This document shows positions 48,454-56,409 of a stretch of DNA of 64,000 nt, in pieces. A model generated the notes under the pieces. That model was not told where the DNA came from. It saw only the letters and a program-made list of their open reading frames with translations, and did not search any database. Position numbers and translations under genes: made by a program. This DNA is from a virus. The DNA lies in IMG/VR virus record IMGVR_UViG_3300047409_000171, positions 1 through 64,000 of that record. One strand, written 5' to 3'. Each line of letters opens with the position of its first letter. The stretch's first letter is position 1.

Positions 48454-48912
48454 ATGGCAGTGAGTAGCACTGGCTGGACGTTAGATACACTTCAGGAACA
48501 TTTTCGGGCACTGGACGCGGCCAACGAAAAGTTCATGCAGGAGCGTGACCGGCGTTATTCCGAGGTAAACATCGAACGCGAGAAGGCGCTCAAGATCAAG
48601 GAAGAAGCCGACAAGGCAGCGCTTGGCCTCGCCCGCGAAATCCAGAGCTACAAGGACGAGAAGGCCAACCAGCTTCGCGAGCAGATCACCGGAGAGCGCG
48701 GCAGTTTCGCCAGCAAGGATGATCTGGCGGCGGCCATCCGCGAAGTCAGTGCATCTATCGCTCCACTGACAGCCTACGTTCAAGGTGTAGGTGGAGCGAA
48801 TCGGCAAACGGCATCTTCAATCACTATGATTGTCGCAGGCGCGACGGTGGTCAATGTCATCATTGTTGGGCTTGGGTTGCTGATAGCTTTTATGTCCATG
48901 CGTGGGCGATGA
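48454..48912 (+). CDS. Coiled-coil protein with C-terminal membrane helix
   Basis: The 152-residue protein has TLQEHFRALDAANEKFMQER, then a long heptad helix EREKALKIKEEADKAALGLA. It ends in a membrane segment IVAGATVVNVIIVGLGLLIA. Such proteins follow holin genes in many alphaproteobacterial phages. The role is unknown. Confidence 0.55.
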   Translation: MAVSSTGWTLDTLQEHFRALDAANEKFMQERDRRYSEVNIEREKALKIKEEADKAALGLAREIQSYKDEKANQLREQITGERGSFASKDDLAAAIREVSASIAPLTAYVQGVGGANRQTASSITMIVAGATVVNVIIVGLGLLIAFMSMRGR

Positions 48913-49099
48913 CGTGTCGCGCAAGCTCTACCGCTGCCATCGCGTTCGCCAGAACAACGGTATTGTTGAAGTGTTTTTGAAACGAGATGCCGACGGGCAA
49001 GAGGAAGTCGTCATTTACAACATCATTGCAGAGCCTTCTGCGTACGAAGAAGGCAAGATGTACTGGTGCGACGACCCTGAACCGGCATTCCCCCACTGA
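48902..49099 (+). CDS. Small hypothetical protein, GTG start
   Basis: The 65-residue product (from GTG 48902; GTG 48914 is also possible) contains YRCHRVRQNNGIVEVFLKRD and EEGKMYWCDDPEP. It is beta-like, and no family is recognised. It overlaps the previous gene's end. Confidence 0.45.
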   Translation: MGDDVSRKLYRCHRVRQNNGIVEVFLKRDADGQEEVVIYNIIAEPSAYEEGKMYWCDDPEPAFPH

Positions 49100-49117
49100 G
49101 CAACGAGGTTGCTGAAC

Positions 49118-49690
49118 ATGCGCGGTACAGATCACTATGGCGGCGGCGGGATGGGCGTGATCGCCATTGCTGCGGCGATTGTGCTGATCCTGCTGTTGGC
49201 ATCCTGCACCAACGCGCGGGCGTACCATCCGAACGCAAAACCTACGTTCGGAACATACTCGCAGAAGTACCTCGATAAGCAGGAGCGGAAGCGGGTCAAC
49301 TGCGCCAAGGTCAAGAGGTGCAGAGGCGGACGGGACTTATGTCGTGGAGGCTCTTGGCAGGCAGAGTCATGTAGCGCTCCTGTTCACCGGATGCTGCGAG
49401 TGCGCCCATGGTTCGCGGCGAAGATCCGCCAATATACCACAGCGCTTTTCGATCCGCTCCAATCCCTGGAACAGCGGCATGTAGGCGAGCCGGAGACGAA
49501 ACCTGATGATGTCTGCTATGCCCTCGCGGAAGATCATGACCGACTCGTCTCCCCATCTCGGGGCAATGCAGCCAAGGCGCCAATCTCTATGCGTTTCAGC
49601 GGCTGCGGCGCGGAACCGTTCGGCTCGCGTGCTGTAGCACTCTCGTTGCAGGTTCAACTCGCTTTCGAGGAAGGCTTGCAGCGCGGTTAG
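49118..49690 (+). CDS. Lipoprotein-like protein, C-terminus doubtful
   Basis: From ATG 49118 the product has a hydrophobic segment and a lipobox-type LLLASC with the Cys at residue 30, then ARAYHPNAKPTFGTYSQKY. This start fits a lipoprotein, perhaps an outer-membrane spanin. The frame stays open to 49690, but the part after about 49366 lies antisense to the well-supported leftward gene 49367-49720. The true end may be earlier, lost by frameshift, or the genes truly overlap. Confidence 0.45.
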   Translation: MRGTDHYGGGGMGVIAIAAAIVLILLLASCTNARAYHPNAKPTFGTYSQKYLDKQERKRVNCAKVKRCRGGRDLCRGGSWQAESCSAPVHRMLRVRPWFAAKIRQYTTALFDPLQSLEQRHVGEPETKPDDVCYALAEDHDRLVSPSRGNAAKAPISMRFSGCGAEPFGSRAVALSLQVQLAFEEGLQRG

Positions 49691-49720
49691 GACCGCATCT
49701 TCGGTGCCGGTGTTGTTCAT
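49367..49720 (-). CDS. Last gene of the leftward operon, hypothetical
   Basis: The 117-residue, helical, Arg/Glu-rich protein starts MNNTGTEDAVLTALQAFLES. It overlaps the next upstream gene by four bases (ATGA), which supports it over the antisense frame. The function is unknown. Confidence 0.58.
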   Translation of the reverse strand: MNNTGTEDAVLTALQAFLESELNLQRECYSTRAERFRAAAAETHRDWRLGCIAPRWGDESVMIFREGIADIIRFRLRLAYMPLFQGLERIEKRCGILADLRREPWAHSQHPVNRSAT

Positions 49721-49920
49721 CTGACGTCCCCTCGGAGATAAGGCAAAGATTCCTGATGCGCCAATAAGTGCAGGTAAACCAAATCACTAATCTGACCCAG
49801 TTGCATTCCGCAAGCAGCCAGCGAGGCTGTGAAAACGACCGTACCGAATTCGCCATCGCGATACCGCTGGACGATGCCTGCGATTTTCTCGGACTGCGCC
49901 TCTGGATCGTGGAAGGTCAT
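49717..49920 (-). CDS. Hypothetical protein, 67 aa
   Basis: Starts MTFHDPEAQSEKIAGIVQRY, a helical protein coupled by four-base overlaps to the genes on both sides. The function is unknown. Confidence 0.55.
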   Translation of the reverse strand: MTFHDPEAQSEKIAGIVQRYRDGEFGTVVFTASLAACGMQLGQISDLVYLHLLAHQESLPYLRGDVR

Positions 49921-50222
49921 CGCGATTTCCACTCCGCTAGGTCGCGCTGATATTGCCGTACCAGTTCCAGAGTTTTCCGGTCTGGCTTGAACTCCGGGAT
50001 ATCGGCACGCTGGAATATCGGCATTTCCAGCGGACCCCACTTCCTGACCTTCTTTGCCGTCACCAGTTCGTGCAGCGCCTGCTTGATGTGGTTATAGCTT
50101 CCGACGTCCATAGCGCGGTAAACCTGTTTTGCCGTCATCCACGCCGGCGGCCGCGACATGGCCGCGAGGACCAGTTCCTGAAACTCTGGCTTTGCGCGCC
50201 CATCTCCTCGAGGGCGGGTCAT
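49917..50222 (-). CDS. Small helix-turn-helix-like protein
   Basis: The 101-residue protein has AWMTAKQVYRAMDVGSYNHI followed by a helix, like a winged-helix DNA-binding start. The C-terminal helix is charged. It may regulate or support replication. ATGA overlaps link it to its neighbours. Confidence 0.5.
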   Translation of the reverse strand: MTRPRGDGRAKPEFQELVLAAMSRPPAWMTAKQVYRAMDVGSYNHIKQALHELVTAKKVRKWGPLEMPIFQRADIPEFKPDRKTLELVRQYQRDLAEWKSR

Positions 50223-50842
50223 GCCGGACGACTCCCCGGCGGCGGAGAATCGTCCGGTGGGAGGCGTGTTTCCACGCTGCCTATGTCGGGTCTCCCTCCT
50301 ACCACCTCCTCCCGTTGGGGCTGGCCCTCCGCCAGCGATTGCTTAGGCGCTGGCGCTTTGGTGCGCGGGCGCTTGTTCTTCGGCGCAGGGTCCGGAGTAT
50401 CCGTTACCCCCACCATGGCCTCGATTTCGGCCTTGAGTACATTGCGGTCCATGCTAGGCAGAAACTTCATCACCACGACATCGGTCACGCGCCGCAGCAG
50501 GCGAATCCATGTGTCCGCGCTCAGGCCGGATATGGACTTGACGCGCAGTTCCGACTTGTTGCGCAGGTGATCGTGAATCAGTTTGAAGTGCTTGACCTCG
50601 AGCAAGATGCGATCGGCGCAATCCTTCTTGTCCAGGAACCCGTCGGGCGAGTTTTCGCTGACCTTCCCAATTAATGCCCAGAAAAATTTGAGGTATTTCA
50701 GATTGGCCGGCACGGTGCATTCGGCCTTGACCTCGGCATCCATGGGTAGGCTGCTGAATTCCTCGCGAAAAACTTCCGTGTCTAGGAATAGGCCAACCTC
50801 GTTCGGCTGCGCGCGGCGCTTGCGGAAGATGATTTCCGTCAT
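50219..50842 (-). CDS. Recombination-region protein (DUF1367-like)
   Basis: The 207-residue protein starts MTEIIFRKRRAQPNEVGLFL. It contains ANLKYLKFFWALIGKVSENS and a helical core, with a Pro/Lys-rich tail. The Y-x-x-F-W-A-L pattern recalls DUF1367-type phage proteins found near recombinases. The role is unknown. Confidence 0.5.
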   Translation of the reverse strand: MTEIIFRKRRAQPNEVGLFLDTEVFREEFSSLPMDAEVKAECTVPANLKYLKFFWALIGKVSENSPDGFLDKKDCADRILLEVKHFKLIHDHLRNKSELRVKSISGLSADTWIRLLRRVTDVVVMKFLPSMDRNVLKAEIEAMVGVTDTPDPAPKNKRPRTKAPAPKQSLAEGQPQREEVVGGRPDIGSVETRLPPDDSPPPGSRPA

Positions 50843-50982
50843 TGGGCCAGACTTTCGCATGCGCGGCACATGATGCGATCCCGCGACTGTTCTATCGGAC
50901 AATGGAATGGCCACTTGCAGGTCAGACATCGGATCGTGATGTAGCCGCTGCTGTTCGGCCAACTAAGGATGTTGCGAGACAT
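50839..50982 (-). CDS. Small zinc-ribbon protein, 47 aa
   Basis: MSRNILSWPNSSGYITIR leads to CLTC and CRAC, two Cys pairs about 17 residues apart. It overlaps the next gene by four bases and starts just after the recT stop. A metal-binding peptide with unknown partner. Confidence 0.55.
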   Translation of the reverse strand: MSRNILSWPNSSGYITIRCLTCKWPFHCPIEQSRDRIMCRACESLAQ

Positions 50983-50984
50983 GG

Positions 50985-51896
50985 CTATTCGTCCGAATTT
51001 AGAGCGGCTTGGCGCTTGTCATACGCCGCCAAAAGATCGTCGTAATCACTCGGGAAAACCGCCTGCGTCCCGCGATGCTTCTCGACCTCGGCATTCCAGA
51101 AGCCCTCAAGCTCCCCGGGGTCAGAAATATCTCCGATCTTGACGCCGACAGCGTTGAACCACGCATCGTAGTCCGCGGAGATATTCGGCAGGAGGTAGCG
51201 GTTTGGCTGAGGTCCCGAGGTGATCGGGTCATCTTTCGGTGGGGCTCGCGCATCATCCATCCGACGTTCAATGGCTTCATCAATCGTAGCCGGTGTCTCC
51301 GTCTCGCTCGGGCTCGGCACGCGCAGCGGCGCCTTTGGCGTGACGTCGACCGCCTCCGCGATCGTGCGGCCCTCGTCCTCGTCGTAGATGCCGGCAAAAC
51401 CGAAGGCGTAGCGCGCGGCCTGGATCATGGATTTGTGCCGGAGCATGCGGTGGCGCATTTTCCACGGCTCGGTCGGCCGGATGCACTCCGATAGATATTC
51501 GGTGACCGCGGTCGGGTGCTTCCGGTCCTTCCGGTGCATTGTGCAGGTGTAGGAGAACAGTTCGCCCTTCTCGTCGTACCCCGGCTCAAAGTCGAAGCCA
51601 TCGCACTGCGGATGCGAGTTGACGAGGTTCAGCCATCCGTCGACCGACACAATCGGAACGATGCCGCCGCCCTTGCTGGAAAAGGCGTAGATTTGCTTTG
51701 TGATCGGGTTGAGATCGTATTCCTTGGCGACCAGCAGGAACGCCGCAAATTCCTCTCGGCTCGGGACGCGCCCGTTCTTGTCTGGCGGCATGCAGGTGGC
51801 GCGCACCGTCGCCTCGAACGCCGCCGGCTCCATGCCGTAGCGGTCGCTCATGTCGATCAGGACGGACTTGGGTTTGATAATTGCGGGTACGTTCAA
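50985..51896 (-). CDS. recT: RecT-family single-strand annealing protein
   Basis: The 303-residue protein matches RecT/Bet recombinases: REEFAAFLLVAKEYDLNPIT, QIYAFSSKGGGIVPIVSVDG, then LNLVNSHPQCDGFDFEPG and RHKSMIQAARYAFGFAGIYD, the last being a strongly conserved block. The C-terminal third is a variable tail. It anneals complementary single strands for recombination and replication. It starts at TTG 51896 after a strong AAAGGAGG box. Confidence 0.88.
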   Translation of the reverse strand: MNVPAIIKPKSVLIDMSDRYGMEPAAFEATVRATCMPPDKNGRVPSREEFAAFLLVAKEYDLNPITKQIYAFSSKGGGIVPIVSVDGWLNLVNSHPQCDGFDFEPGYDEKGELFSYTCTMHRKDRKHPTAVTEYLSECIRPTEPWKMRHRMLRHKSMIQAARYAFGFAGIYDEDEGRTIAEAVDVTPKAPLRVPSPSETETPATIDEAIERRMDDARAPPKDDPITSGPQPNRYLLPNISADYDAWFNAVGVKIGDISDPGELEGFWNAEVEKHRGTQAVFPSDYDDLLAAYDKRQAALNSDE

Positions 51897-51978
51897 TTCG
51901 TCCTCCTTTGGAGTTGGCCACCAACGGCCACGACGCGAGCACCATGGGGCCGCGCCGCGCCGTTGTCAATTGCGAGAT

Positions 51979-53037
51979 TTACCGAACGTCGGATTTTTCT
52001 TCGACCGTGGCGCCGGGCACCGCGATCCCGGCCCGGACTGCTTTTTGGGCCAGATCGGACAGAACCTTGATAACCTCCGGCGCCTCCCGGAACTGCTGGA
52101 ACACCCTGTCGACGTCGATCTCCGTGACGAATTTGACGAGGTTGACGTGCGCCGCGCGGCCGGCACCGCCCCTGATCTGGGCTGCGGGCGGCGGTACATT
52201 CGATTTGACCGGTTCCGGGGGCGGCGGGGCTGGCTGGTTCGCTGCAGCAGCCTTGGCCGTAGCTTCGGCATGCTCCCGGGCGGCCTTCTCAGCGGCCTCC
52301 GCAGCGAGCCTGGCGGCCTTGCGTTTCTCGTCCTCCCATGCGCCCATCGCTTTCTTGATCGTGCTGGACGCCTCGTCGGCGGCATCCCGGAGCGGGAACC
52401 ACAATTCGCGCAGTTTCTTCTGCTGTTCGAGCAATGGCCGATTGGCCGCCTCGTAATGCTTGCCAGCCTCGCCGCGCAGGTCCAGGAACCGGTTTTGCAG
52501 GGACCGCGCCTTGGCGGCCATTTCGTCGGAATCGATGGTGGCGTATTTGGCGAGGAGTTTTTCGCTATCGGCCAATTCTCGGATAATTTTCCCGTGCGGG
52601 TCCATCACATCTGCAGCAATGACATCCAATGCCTGCTTGCGGTTTTGGATTATCATTTCCGTGCGGTCGAGTGATCCGCTTGAATTCGCCACCGGTATTG
52701 ATGCTACGGTCTCGTGGCTGTCTGGCCACCGCTCGCCCCGCTCAGAAACGGAGCGAAACCATTCCTCTGATATCGGATTTGCAGCGCAGTAGCTCCACAA
52801 TTCATTGATGCGGTCGCGGTCGGTGATGATGGTCTCGTTGCCGTGCTGACCGACTTGCGCCGTGAGTTCGCCGCTAGCATGGAAGATTGCCACTGGCGAC
52901 CATCCGACGCGCTTGCGGGCTTTGTTTTCCTGTTTCTCGTAGACGCCCTGCCGATAGAATCCTGGTTGCGGATCGTCGACGAACATCTTCGGCTTCTCGC
53001 CAGCGATCGCGGCTTTCCAATATGCGTATGTGGTCAC
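51979..53037 (-). CDS. RecT-partner protein with long coiled coil
   Basis: The 352-residue protein begins MTTYAYWKAAIAGEKPKMFV, with DPQPGFYRQGVYEK, a pattern seen in a family next to phage recombinases. Residues 115-250 form a charged coiled coil (KLRELWFPLRDAADEASSTI, then an Ala/Lys run). It may load or modulate the annealing protein. No nuclease motif is seen. Confidence 0.55.
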   Translation of the reverse strand: MTTYAYWKAAIAGEKPKMFVDDPQPGFYRQGVYEKQENKARKRVGWSPVAIFHASGELTAQVGQHGNETIITDRDRINELWSYCAANPISEEWFRSVSERGERWPDSHETVASIPVANSSGSLDRTEMIIQNRKQALDVIAADVMDPHGKIIRELADSEKLLAKYATIDSDEMAAKARSLQNRFLDLRGEAGKHYEAANRPLLEQQKKLRELWFPLRDAADEASSTIKKAMGAWEDEKRKAARLAAEAAEKAAREHAEATAKAAAANQPAPPPPEPVKSNVPPPAAQIRGGAGRAAHVNLVKFVTEIDVDRVFQQFREAPEVIKVLSDLAQKAVRAGIAVPGATVEEKSDVR

Positions 53038-53243
53038 TTCGGCTCATCCTTCTTGGCGTGCGGAAACTTGCCCTTGATATTCTGATGGAAGAACGTGCCG
53101 GGACTTTCCGCCGTCAGTATCTTGTGGAGCATGTCAGCGGGGACACCGTCGTATTCATACGTCCCGCCGTTGGTGAATTTTACGGTCAACGTCTTGCCCT
53201 CGTGTCCGATTTCTTCAATGTTCGACGACTTGACCTTATGCAT
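53034..53243 (-). CDS. KTSC-domain protein
   Basis: The 69-residue protein is a single KTSC domain: VKSSNIEEIGHEGKTLTVKF, then TYEYDGVPADMLHKIL and GTFFHQNIKGKF. KTSC domains occur in phage recombination operons and may bind nucleic acid. It overlaps its neighbours at both ends. Confidence 0.78.
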   Translation of the reverse strand: MHKVKSSNIEEIGHEGKTLTVKFTNGGTYEYDGVPADMLHKILTAESPGTFFHQNIKGKFPHAKKDEPK

Positions 53244-53415
53244 TGTCCTTCTCCCGTTTTTCGATCCGCGCCAACTCGGCCTCGATCAGCGTTTCCAGCG
53301 CAGCCATGATCCATGATTCCGTCGCGACACGACCTTCTAGCCCGCGGTGTTTGCGGATTTCGAGTAAGCCAACGATTTTCGATTTCGTATTTTGCGGCTG
53401 CCCTTGCGTGGCCAT
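53236..53415 (-). CDS. Small helical protein, 59 aa
   Basis: Starts MATQGQPQNTKSKIVGLLEI and ends in a helical, charged segment. It overlaps the preceding HNH gene by 79 bases in another frame and KTSC by eight. The function is unknown. Confidence 0.48.
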   Translation of the reverse strand: MATQGQPQNTKSKIVGLLEIRKHRGLEGRVATESWIMAALETLIEAELARIEKREKDNA

Positions 53416-53771
53416 TGGCTTTTTGTCCTCAGTTTGCTGCCGAATCCCCTCGGCTTTATAGTTTGACGCGGCTTGCGCTTCTTTTTCGGTGCGCCGCCGG
53501 TCCCGCCGTACTCGGCATAGAGGCGTGCGGCGATATCGAATGGATTTTTGGCATGCACCCCCCAGAACATGGATTCGTTCATGGTGTGCTGCTCGCGGTG
53601 GCATGCCGGGCACAATGGGGTTGCAAACCTATCGTCTGGCTTCTTCCCGAGTGCACCGAACCCGATGCGAATGTGACATGCCTCCGAAGGTGGACCGCGA
53701 CCGCACGCGGAACAGGAGCGGCCGCGTAGAAACGCCAGAAATTTATCGTCATGGAGCCTCGGCCTGCTCAT
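53337..53771 (-). CDS. HNH-type protein (DUF968-like)
   Basis: The 144-residue protein has CSACGRGPPSEACHIRIGFG, then RFATPLCPACHREQHTM. The Cys pairs and H-x-x-x-Q-H mark the HNH/DUF968 group found with recombination genes. The C-terminus is basic (KPRGFGSKLRTKSQ). It is an early gene, not an obvious homing insertion. Confidence 0.7.
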   Translation of the reverse strand: MSRPRLHDDKFLAFLRGRSCSACGRGPPSEACHIRIGFGALGKKPDDRFATPLCPACHREQHTMNESMFWGVHAKNPFDIAARLYAEYGGTGGAPKKKRKPRQTIKPRGFGSKLRTKSQWPRKGSRKIRNRKSLAYSKSANTAG

Positions 53772-53869
53772 GCGGGCAACGCTGTCCAGATGTAGACCCA
53801 CACGATGACGACGGCGGCAATCCCCGCCGTCTCGAATGCGCAGAGCGCGAGTTGCTTGGCGAGGCGCAT
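53768..53869 (-). CDS. Tiny membrane peptide, 33 aa
   Basis: MRLAKQLALCAFETAGIAAV is followed by VIVWVYIWTALPA, one membrane helix. It overlaps the genes on both sides by one to four bases. The function is unknown. Confidence 0.48.
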   Translation of the reverse strand: MRLAKQLALCAFETAGIAAVVIVWVYIWTALPA

Positions 53870-54120
53870 CAGAACAAAATCTCGTCGTCAGCGATTACCG
53901 ATTGCGGCGCAACTGCGGGCTCCTCGAATTGCTTGATTACGGCCGTGATGGCTTCAGCCAAAGCAATCGAGAGTTTTGAGTTCTCGGTGTGGACGGTAAA
54001 TTCACCAAACCCGTTTGGGCCGCCGTCGAACTTGAGGATAAGCGGGGCAGACGCCAACTCGGCATACGTTATGGCGCTGACGAGCTTGACGTTTTGAAGG
54101 GACATGCTGCTGAAAAACAT
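53869..54120 (-). CDS. First gene of the leftward early operon
   Basis: The 83-residue protein starts MFFSSMSLQNVKLVSAITYA after a good ATAGGAGAGACCAA ribosome site. It contains a beta domain (LILKFDGGPNGFGEFTVHTE) and an acidic tail. No domain is recognised. It is the first product of the leftward early promoter. Confidence 0.58.
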   Translation of the reverse strand: MFFSSMSLQNVKLVSAITYAELASAPLILKFDGGPNGFGEFTVHTENSKLSIALAEAITAVIKQFEEPAVAPQSVIADDEILF

Positions 54121-54140
54121 TTGGTCTCTCCTATTTTGAG

Positions 54141-54198
54141 GCGAGCCACTGAGCGGCTCCGACCCGTCCGAATGTAGTGGATATATCGGGCCTGTCAA
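54141..54198 (-). promoter_or_regulatory. Leftward early promoter and leader hairpin
   Basis: Reading leftward, TTGACA (54193-54198) is followed 16 bp later by TACATT (54171-54176). The leader then has GTCGGAGCC and GGCTC, pairing as GAGCC/GGCTC (54143-54147, 54155-54159). The promoter overlaps the operator palindrome, so it should be switched off by the adjacent repressor. Confidence 0.5.
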
Positions 54199-54212
54199 TA
54201 CTATAATTGACG
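54178..54212 (+). promoter_or_regulatory. Rightward promoter of the regulator gene
   Basis: TGGATA (54178-54183; four of six match the -35 consensus) precedes an exact TATAAT (54202-54207) by 18 bp. An alternative is TTGACG (54207-54212) with TATGAA (54231-54236), which would give a nearly leaderless message at ATG 54243. Both overlap the palindrome. Confidence 0.42.
54194..54211. promoter_or_regulatory. Operator-like palindrome of the genetic switch
   Basis: GTCAAT-ACTATA-ATTGAC is an 18-bp perfect inverted repeat with a six-base centre. It overlaps the leftward -35 box and a rightward TATAAT (54202-54207) and -35-like TTGACG (54207-54212). It lies next to an HTH regulator gene, as in phage immunity regions. 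Confidence 0.6.
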
Positions 54213-54242
54213 CCACGATGATTTTTGGTGTATGAACCGTGC

Positions 54243-54572
54243 ATGGCTAAAAAACAGACCAGTTTTGAGCGGGTTATCTACGCGGTGGTGGCCAAGTTCG
54301 AGGCCGAGCACGGAACCGTAAACGGTGCCATGACGTGGCTGGCCAACGGCGTTGGCGTCAGCAAGCAGGCGATAAACCAGGCCAAGACAAAAGGCCGGTT
54401 CCCGGACGGATATCTGGCAAAAATCAGCAAATTCACGGGGATACCGGTGCCGACGCTGCAGGGCGACCCGACGGATGAAGTCGTGGAATTGTCGCGGCGC
54501 TGGCGCATATCGGTACGGGATACCGAGGTGGCGCTGATCCGCATCGGATTGGACCACGCAAATCGAAAGTGA
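54243..54572 (+). CDS. Cro/CI-type HTH regulator
   Basis: The 109-residue protein has an N-terminal helical part and a helix-turn-helix WLANGVGVSKQAINQAKTKG near residues 33-55, then YLAKISKFTGIPVPTLQGDP. The size suits a repressor or Cro-like protein without a cleavable domain. It faces away from the leftward operon across the palindrome, so it probably controls both promoters. ATG 54243 was preferred to GTG 54225. Confidence 0.65.
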   Translation: MAKKQTSFERVIYAVVAKFEAEHGTVNGAMTWLANGVGVSKQAINQAKTKGRFPDGYLAKISKFTGIPVPTLQGDPTDEVVELSRRWRISVRDTEVALIRIGLDHANRK

Positions 54573-54593
54573 CCGCCAGCAAAAGGAGCACCC

Positions 54594-55229
54594 ATGGCAA
54601 GACCGAAGAAAGCTGATACCGAGAAAAAACCCCGTAAACCACGAGAGACAAAGGCGAAAGCTGCGCCGGACGCCAAGGCGGCTGACCGGACCAATGAGCC
54701 GAAGGCCGATCCTGAGCTCCGTGCGCTGGCAATCTCGCACCGCGACAAATACTCCAAACTGAAGGAACGGCTGGGGAAAGCGCAGAGTGACATGCGTGCT
54801 TTCGGCAAGGAAGTGAAGCAGGACGGCTTCACTCTCAGGCAGATAAAACTGATGGTCGAACTGTCCACGCCCGAGGGCGAACAGGCTTGGCGGATGACGA
54901 TCGCCAATGACCTTATTGCGGCGCAATATCAGGGGGCGGCAATCGGGCAACAGTTGGCCCTATTTTTAGAGCCGGACCGTACTCCAGCTGTGGATATTGC
55001 CTATGACCAAGGCGTTTTCGACTGTGTCGAGGGCAAAACTGCCAAGTCACCCTACGCACCGTCGGTGCCACAGACGCAATCCTACCTCAAGGGCTATGCA
55101 GACGAGCAGGAACGGCGCCTGAAGGGCGGGATCAAGAAATTGGACCCGGAGCAGCAGGCCGACCGCGCGGCTACCCTTGCGGCTGCTAGGGGCTCTACGG
55201 TGCCTCCTGCGCCGGACACTACGCACTGA
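54594..55229 (+). CDS. Basic helical protein with RMF-like segment
   Basis: The 211-residue protein has a Lys/Ala-rich N-terminus (residues 1-35). A helical core ISHRDKYSKLKERLGKAQSD and VKQDGFTLRQIKLMVEL loosely recalls GapR-type proteins. A later segment, DIAYDQGVFDCVEGK, PYAP and QSYLKGYADEQ, resembles ribosome modulation factor. Both likenesses are by eye. Start ATG follows an AAAAGGAGCACCC box. Confidence 0.5.
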   Translation: MARPKKADTEKKPRKPRETKAKAAPDAKAADRTNEPKADPELRALAISHRDKYSKLKERLGKAQSDMRAFGKEVKQDGFTLRQIKLMVELSTPEGEQAWRMTIANDLIAAQYQGAAIGQQLALFLEPDRTPAVDIAYDQGVFDCVEGKTAKSPYAPSVPQTQSYLKGYADEQERRLKGGIKKLDPEQQADRAATLAAARGSTVPPAPDTTH

Positions 55230-55711
55230 TGCGGATCGTCGGGGTAGACCCCGGCCGAAAGGGAGCCCTCGCGTTTGTTCGCGGGGGTGTTATTTGTGAC
55301 GTAATCGACGTTCCCCTGATGCCGGACAATTCTCAGGTCCAGGTTGACGGAAAACGGCTATGCAAATGGATCGAATCGGTCCTGCCGATCGACGTCGTGG
55401 TTATTGAGAACGTCCAGCCGATGCGCGGGACCGGCGACGATAGCGAGGGGATGCCCTCGGGCAATTCGTTCCGGTTCGGCCTGATCGCCGGCGAGCTCCG
55501 GATGGCGTTCAAATGCTACGGTGTGCCGATCCGGCTGGTGACGCCGGGCCAATGGAAGCGGCATTTTGGGCTTTTGAAACAGAAGAAAGCCGCATCGAAG
55601 GCGAAGCTGCTGGCGATCCGGCCCGGTGCCGGAGCATTTGTGCGGCGGATCGATTCGGCTGAGGCTGCGCTGCTGGCGCTGTTTGAGGTGGAAAGGCGGG
55701 GGATGTTATGA
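55229..55711 (+). CDS. RuvC-like Holliday junction resolvase
   Basis: The 160-residue protein shows the RNase H fold of RuvC: VGVDPGRKGALAFV (first acidic residue), VVVIENVQPMRGTG (second) and IDSAEAALLALF (last Asp). It would resolve branched replication or recombination DNA before packaging. It starts one base inside the previous stop. Confidence 0.8.
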   Translation: MRIVGVDPGRKGALAFVRGGVICDVIDVPLMPDNSQVQVDGKRLCKWIESVLPIDVVVIENVQPMRGTGDDSEGMPSGNSFRFGLIAGELRMAFKCYGVPIRLVTPGQWKRHFGLLKQKKAASKAKLLAIRPGAGAFVRRIDSAEAALLALFEVERRGML

Positions 55712-56409
55712 ACCTTACAGAAGCAAGATCAATCGTGGGAACGCTTAGTTTCCCGTCTAAAATGCCAGGAACTGCATTCGCCATTTCAGCGGCACTATGC
55801 ATTGCTGGATCAAAATTGGCTAAAGTCGTCGGCAGCACCTGCCATGGATGCTACGCGCTCCGAACCCACTACATTCGGGCTAATCCGCAGAAAGCCATGC
55901 GAAAGCGAATGGCTGGCCTTTCGGATACCCGATGGGTAGAGGCTGTGGTGACGCTGCTTCGTCACAAGCATAGTTTCCCGGAGTTTCGTATTGATCTTGG
56001 CATTCGTGATGCGAAGGCGAGGGGTCTCCAGCGCTGGCGCATGAACGCTTCAGGCTGGCACAGATGGCACGACAGCGGCGATCTGCAAGGCGTTTGGCAT
56101 CTTGCCAAAATCTGCGAGGTTGCAGCGCAAACACCTAAAATCCGGCATTGGCTGGCGACGCGCGAAACGCAGATGGTTCTGGACTATGTGAGCGGCGGCG
56201 GGATCATCCCGAACAATATGGTGATCCGCGTATCTGCCGCGATGGTCGATAGGCCGCCGCCGAAAGCGTGGCCATTGACTTCGACCGTACATGATCTGGT
56301 TATGCCATCCGGACACATTTGCCCTGCACCGGAGCAGAACCATGAATGCGGATCGTGCCGCGCGTGCTGGTCTAAAGACGTGGCTAACGTGAGCTACCAA
56401 AAGCACTAA
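55708..56409 (+). CDS. Cys-rich conserved phage protein
   Basis: The 233-residue protein has FPSKMPGTAFAISAALCIAG, CHGCYALRTHYI, RWHDSGDLQGVWHLAKICEV, HWLATRE and CGSCRACWSKDVANVSY. The clustered Cys and HDSGDLQ fit a conserved phage family related in layout to the gp37/gp68 (DUF5131) group. Activity is unknown. A metal or Fe-S site is possible. Confidence 0.62.
   Translation: MNLTEARSIVGTLSFPSKMPGTAFAISAALCIAGSKLAKVVGSTCHGCYALRTHYIRANPQKAMRKRMAGLSDTRWVEAVVTLLRHKHSFPEFRIDLGIRDAKARGLQRWRMNASGWHRWHDSGDLQGVWHLAKICEVAAQTPKIRHWLATRETQMVLDYVSGGGIIPNNMVIRVSAAMVDRPPPKAWPLTSTVHDLVMPSGHICPAPEQNHECGSCRACWSKDVANVSYQKH

Noticed and set aside
51850-52674. A 274-codon rightward frame in the recT region
   Set aside because: Antisense to recT and its partner, both of which show family motifs and coupled starts.
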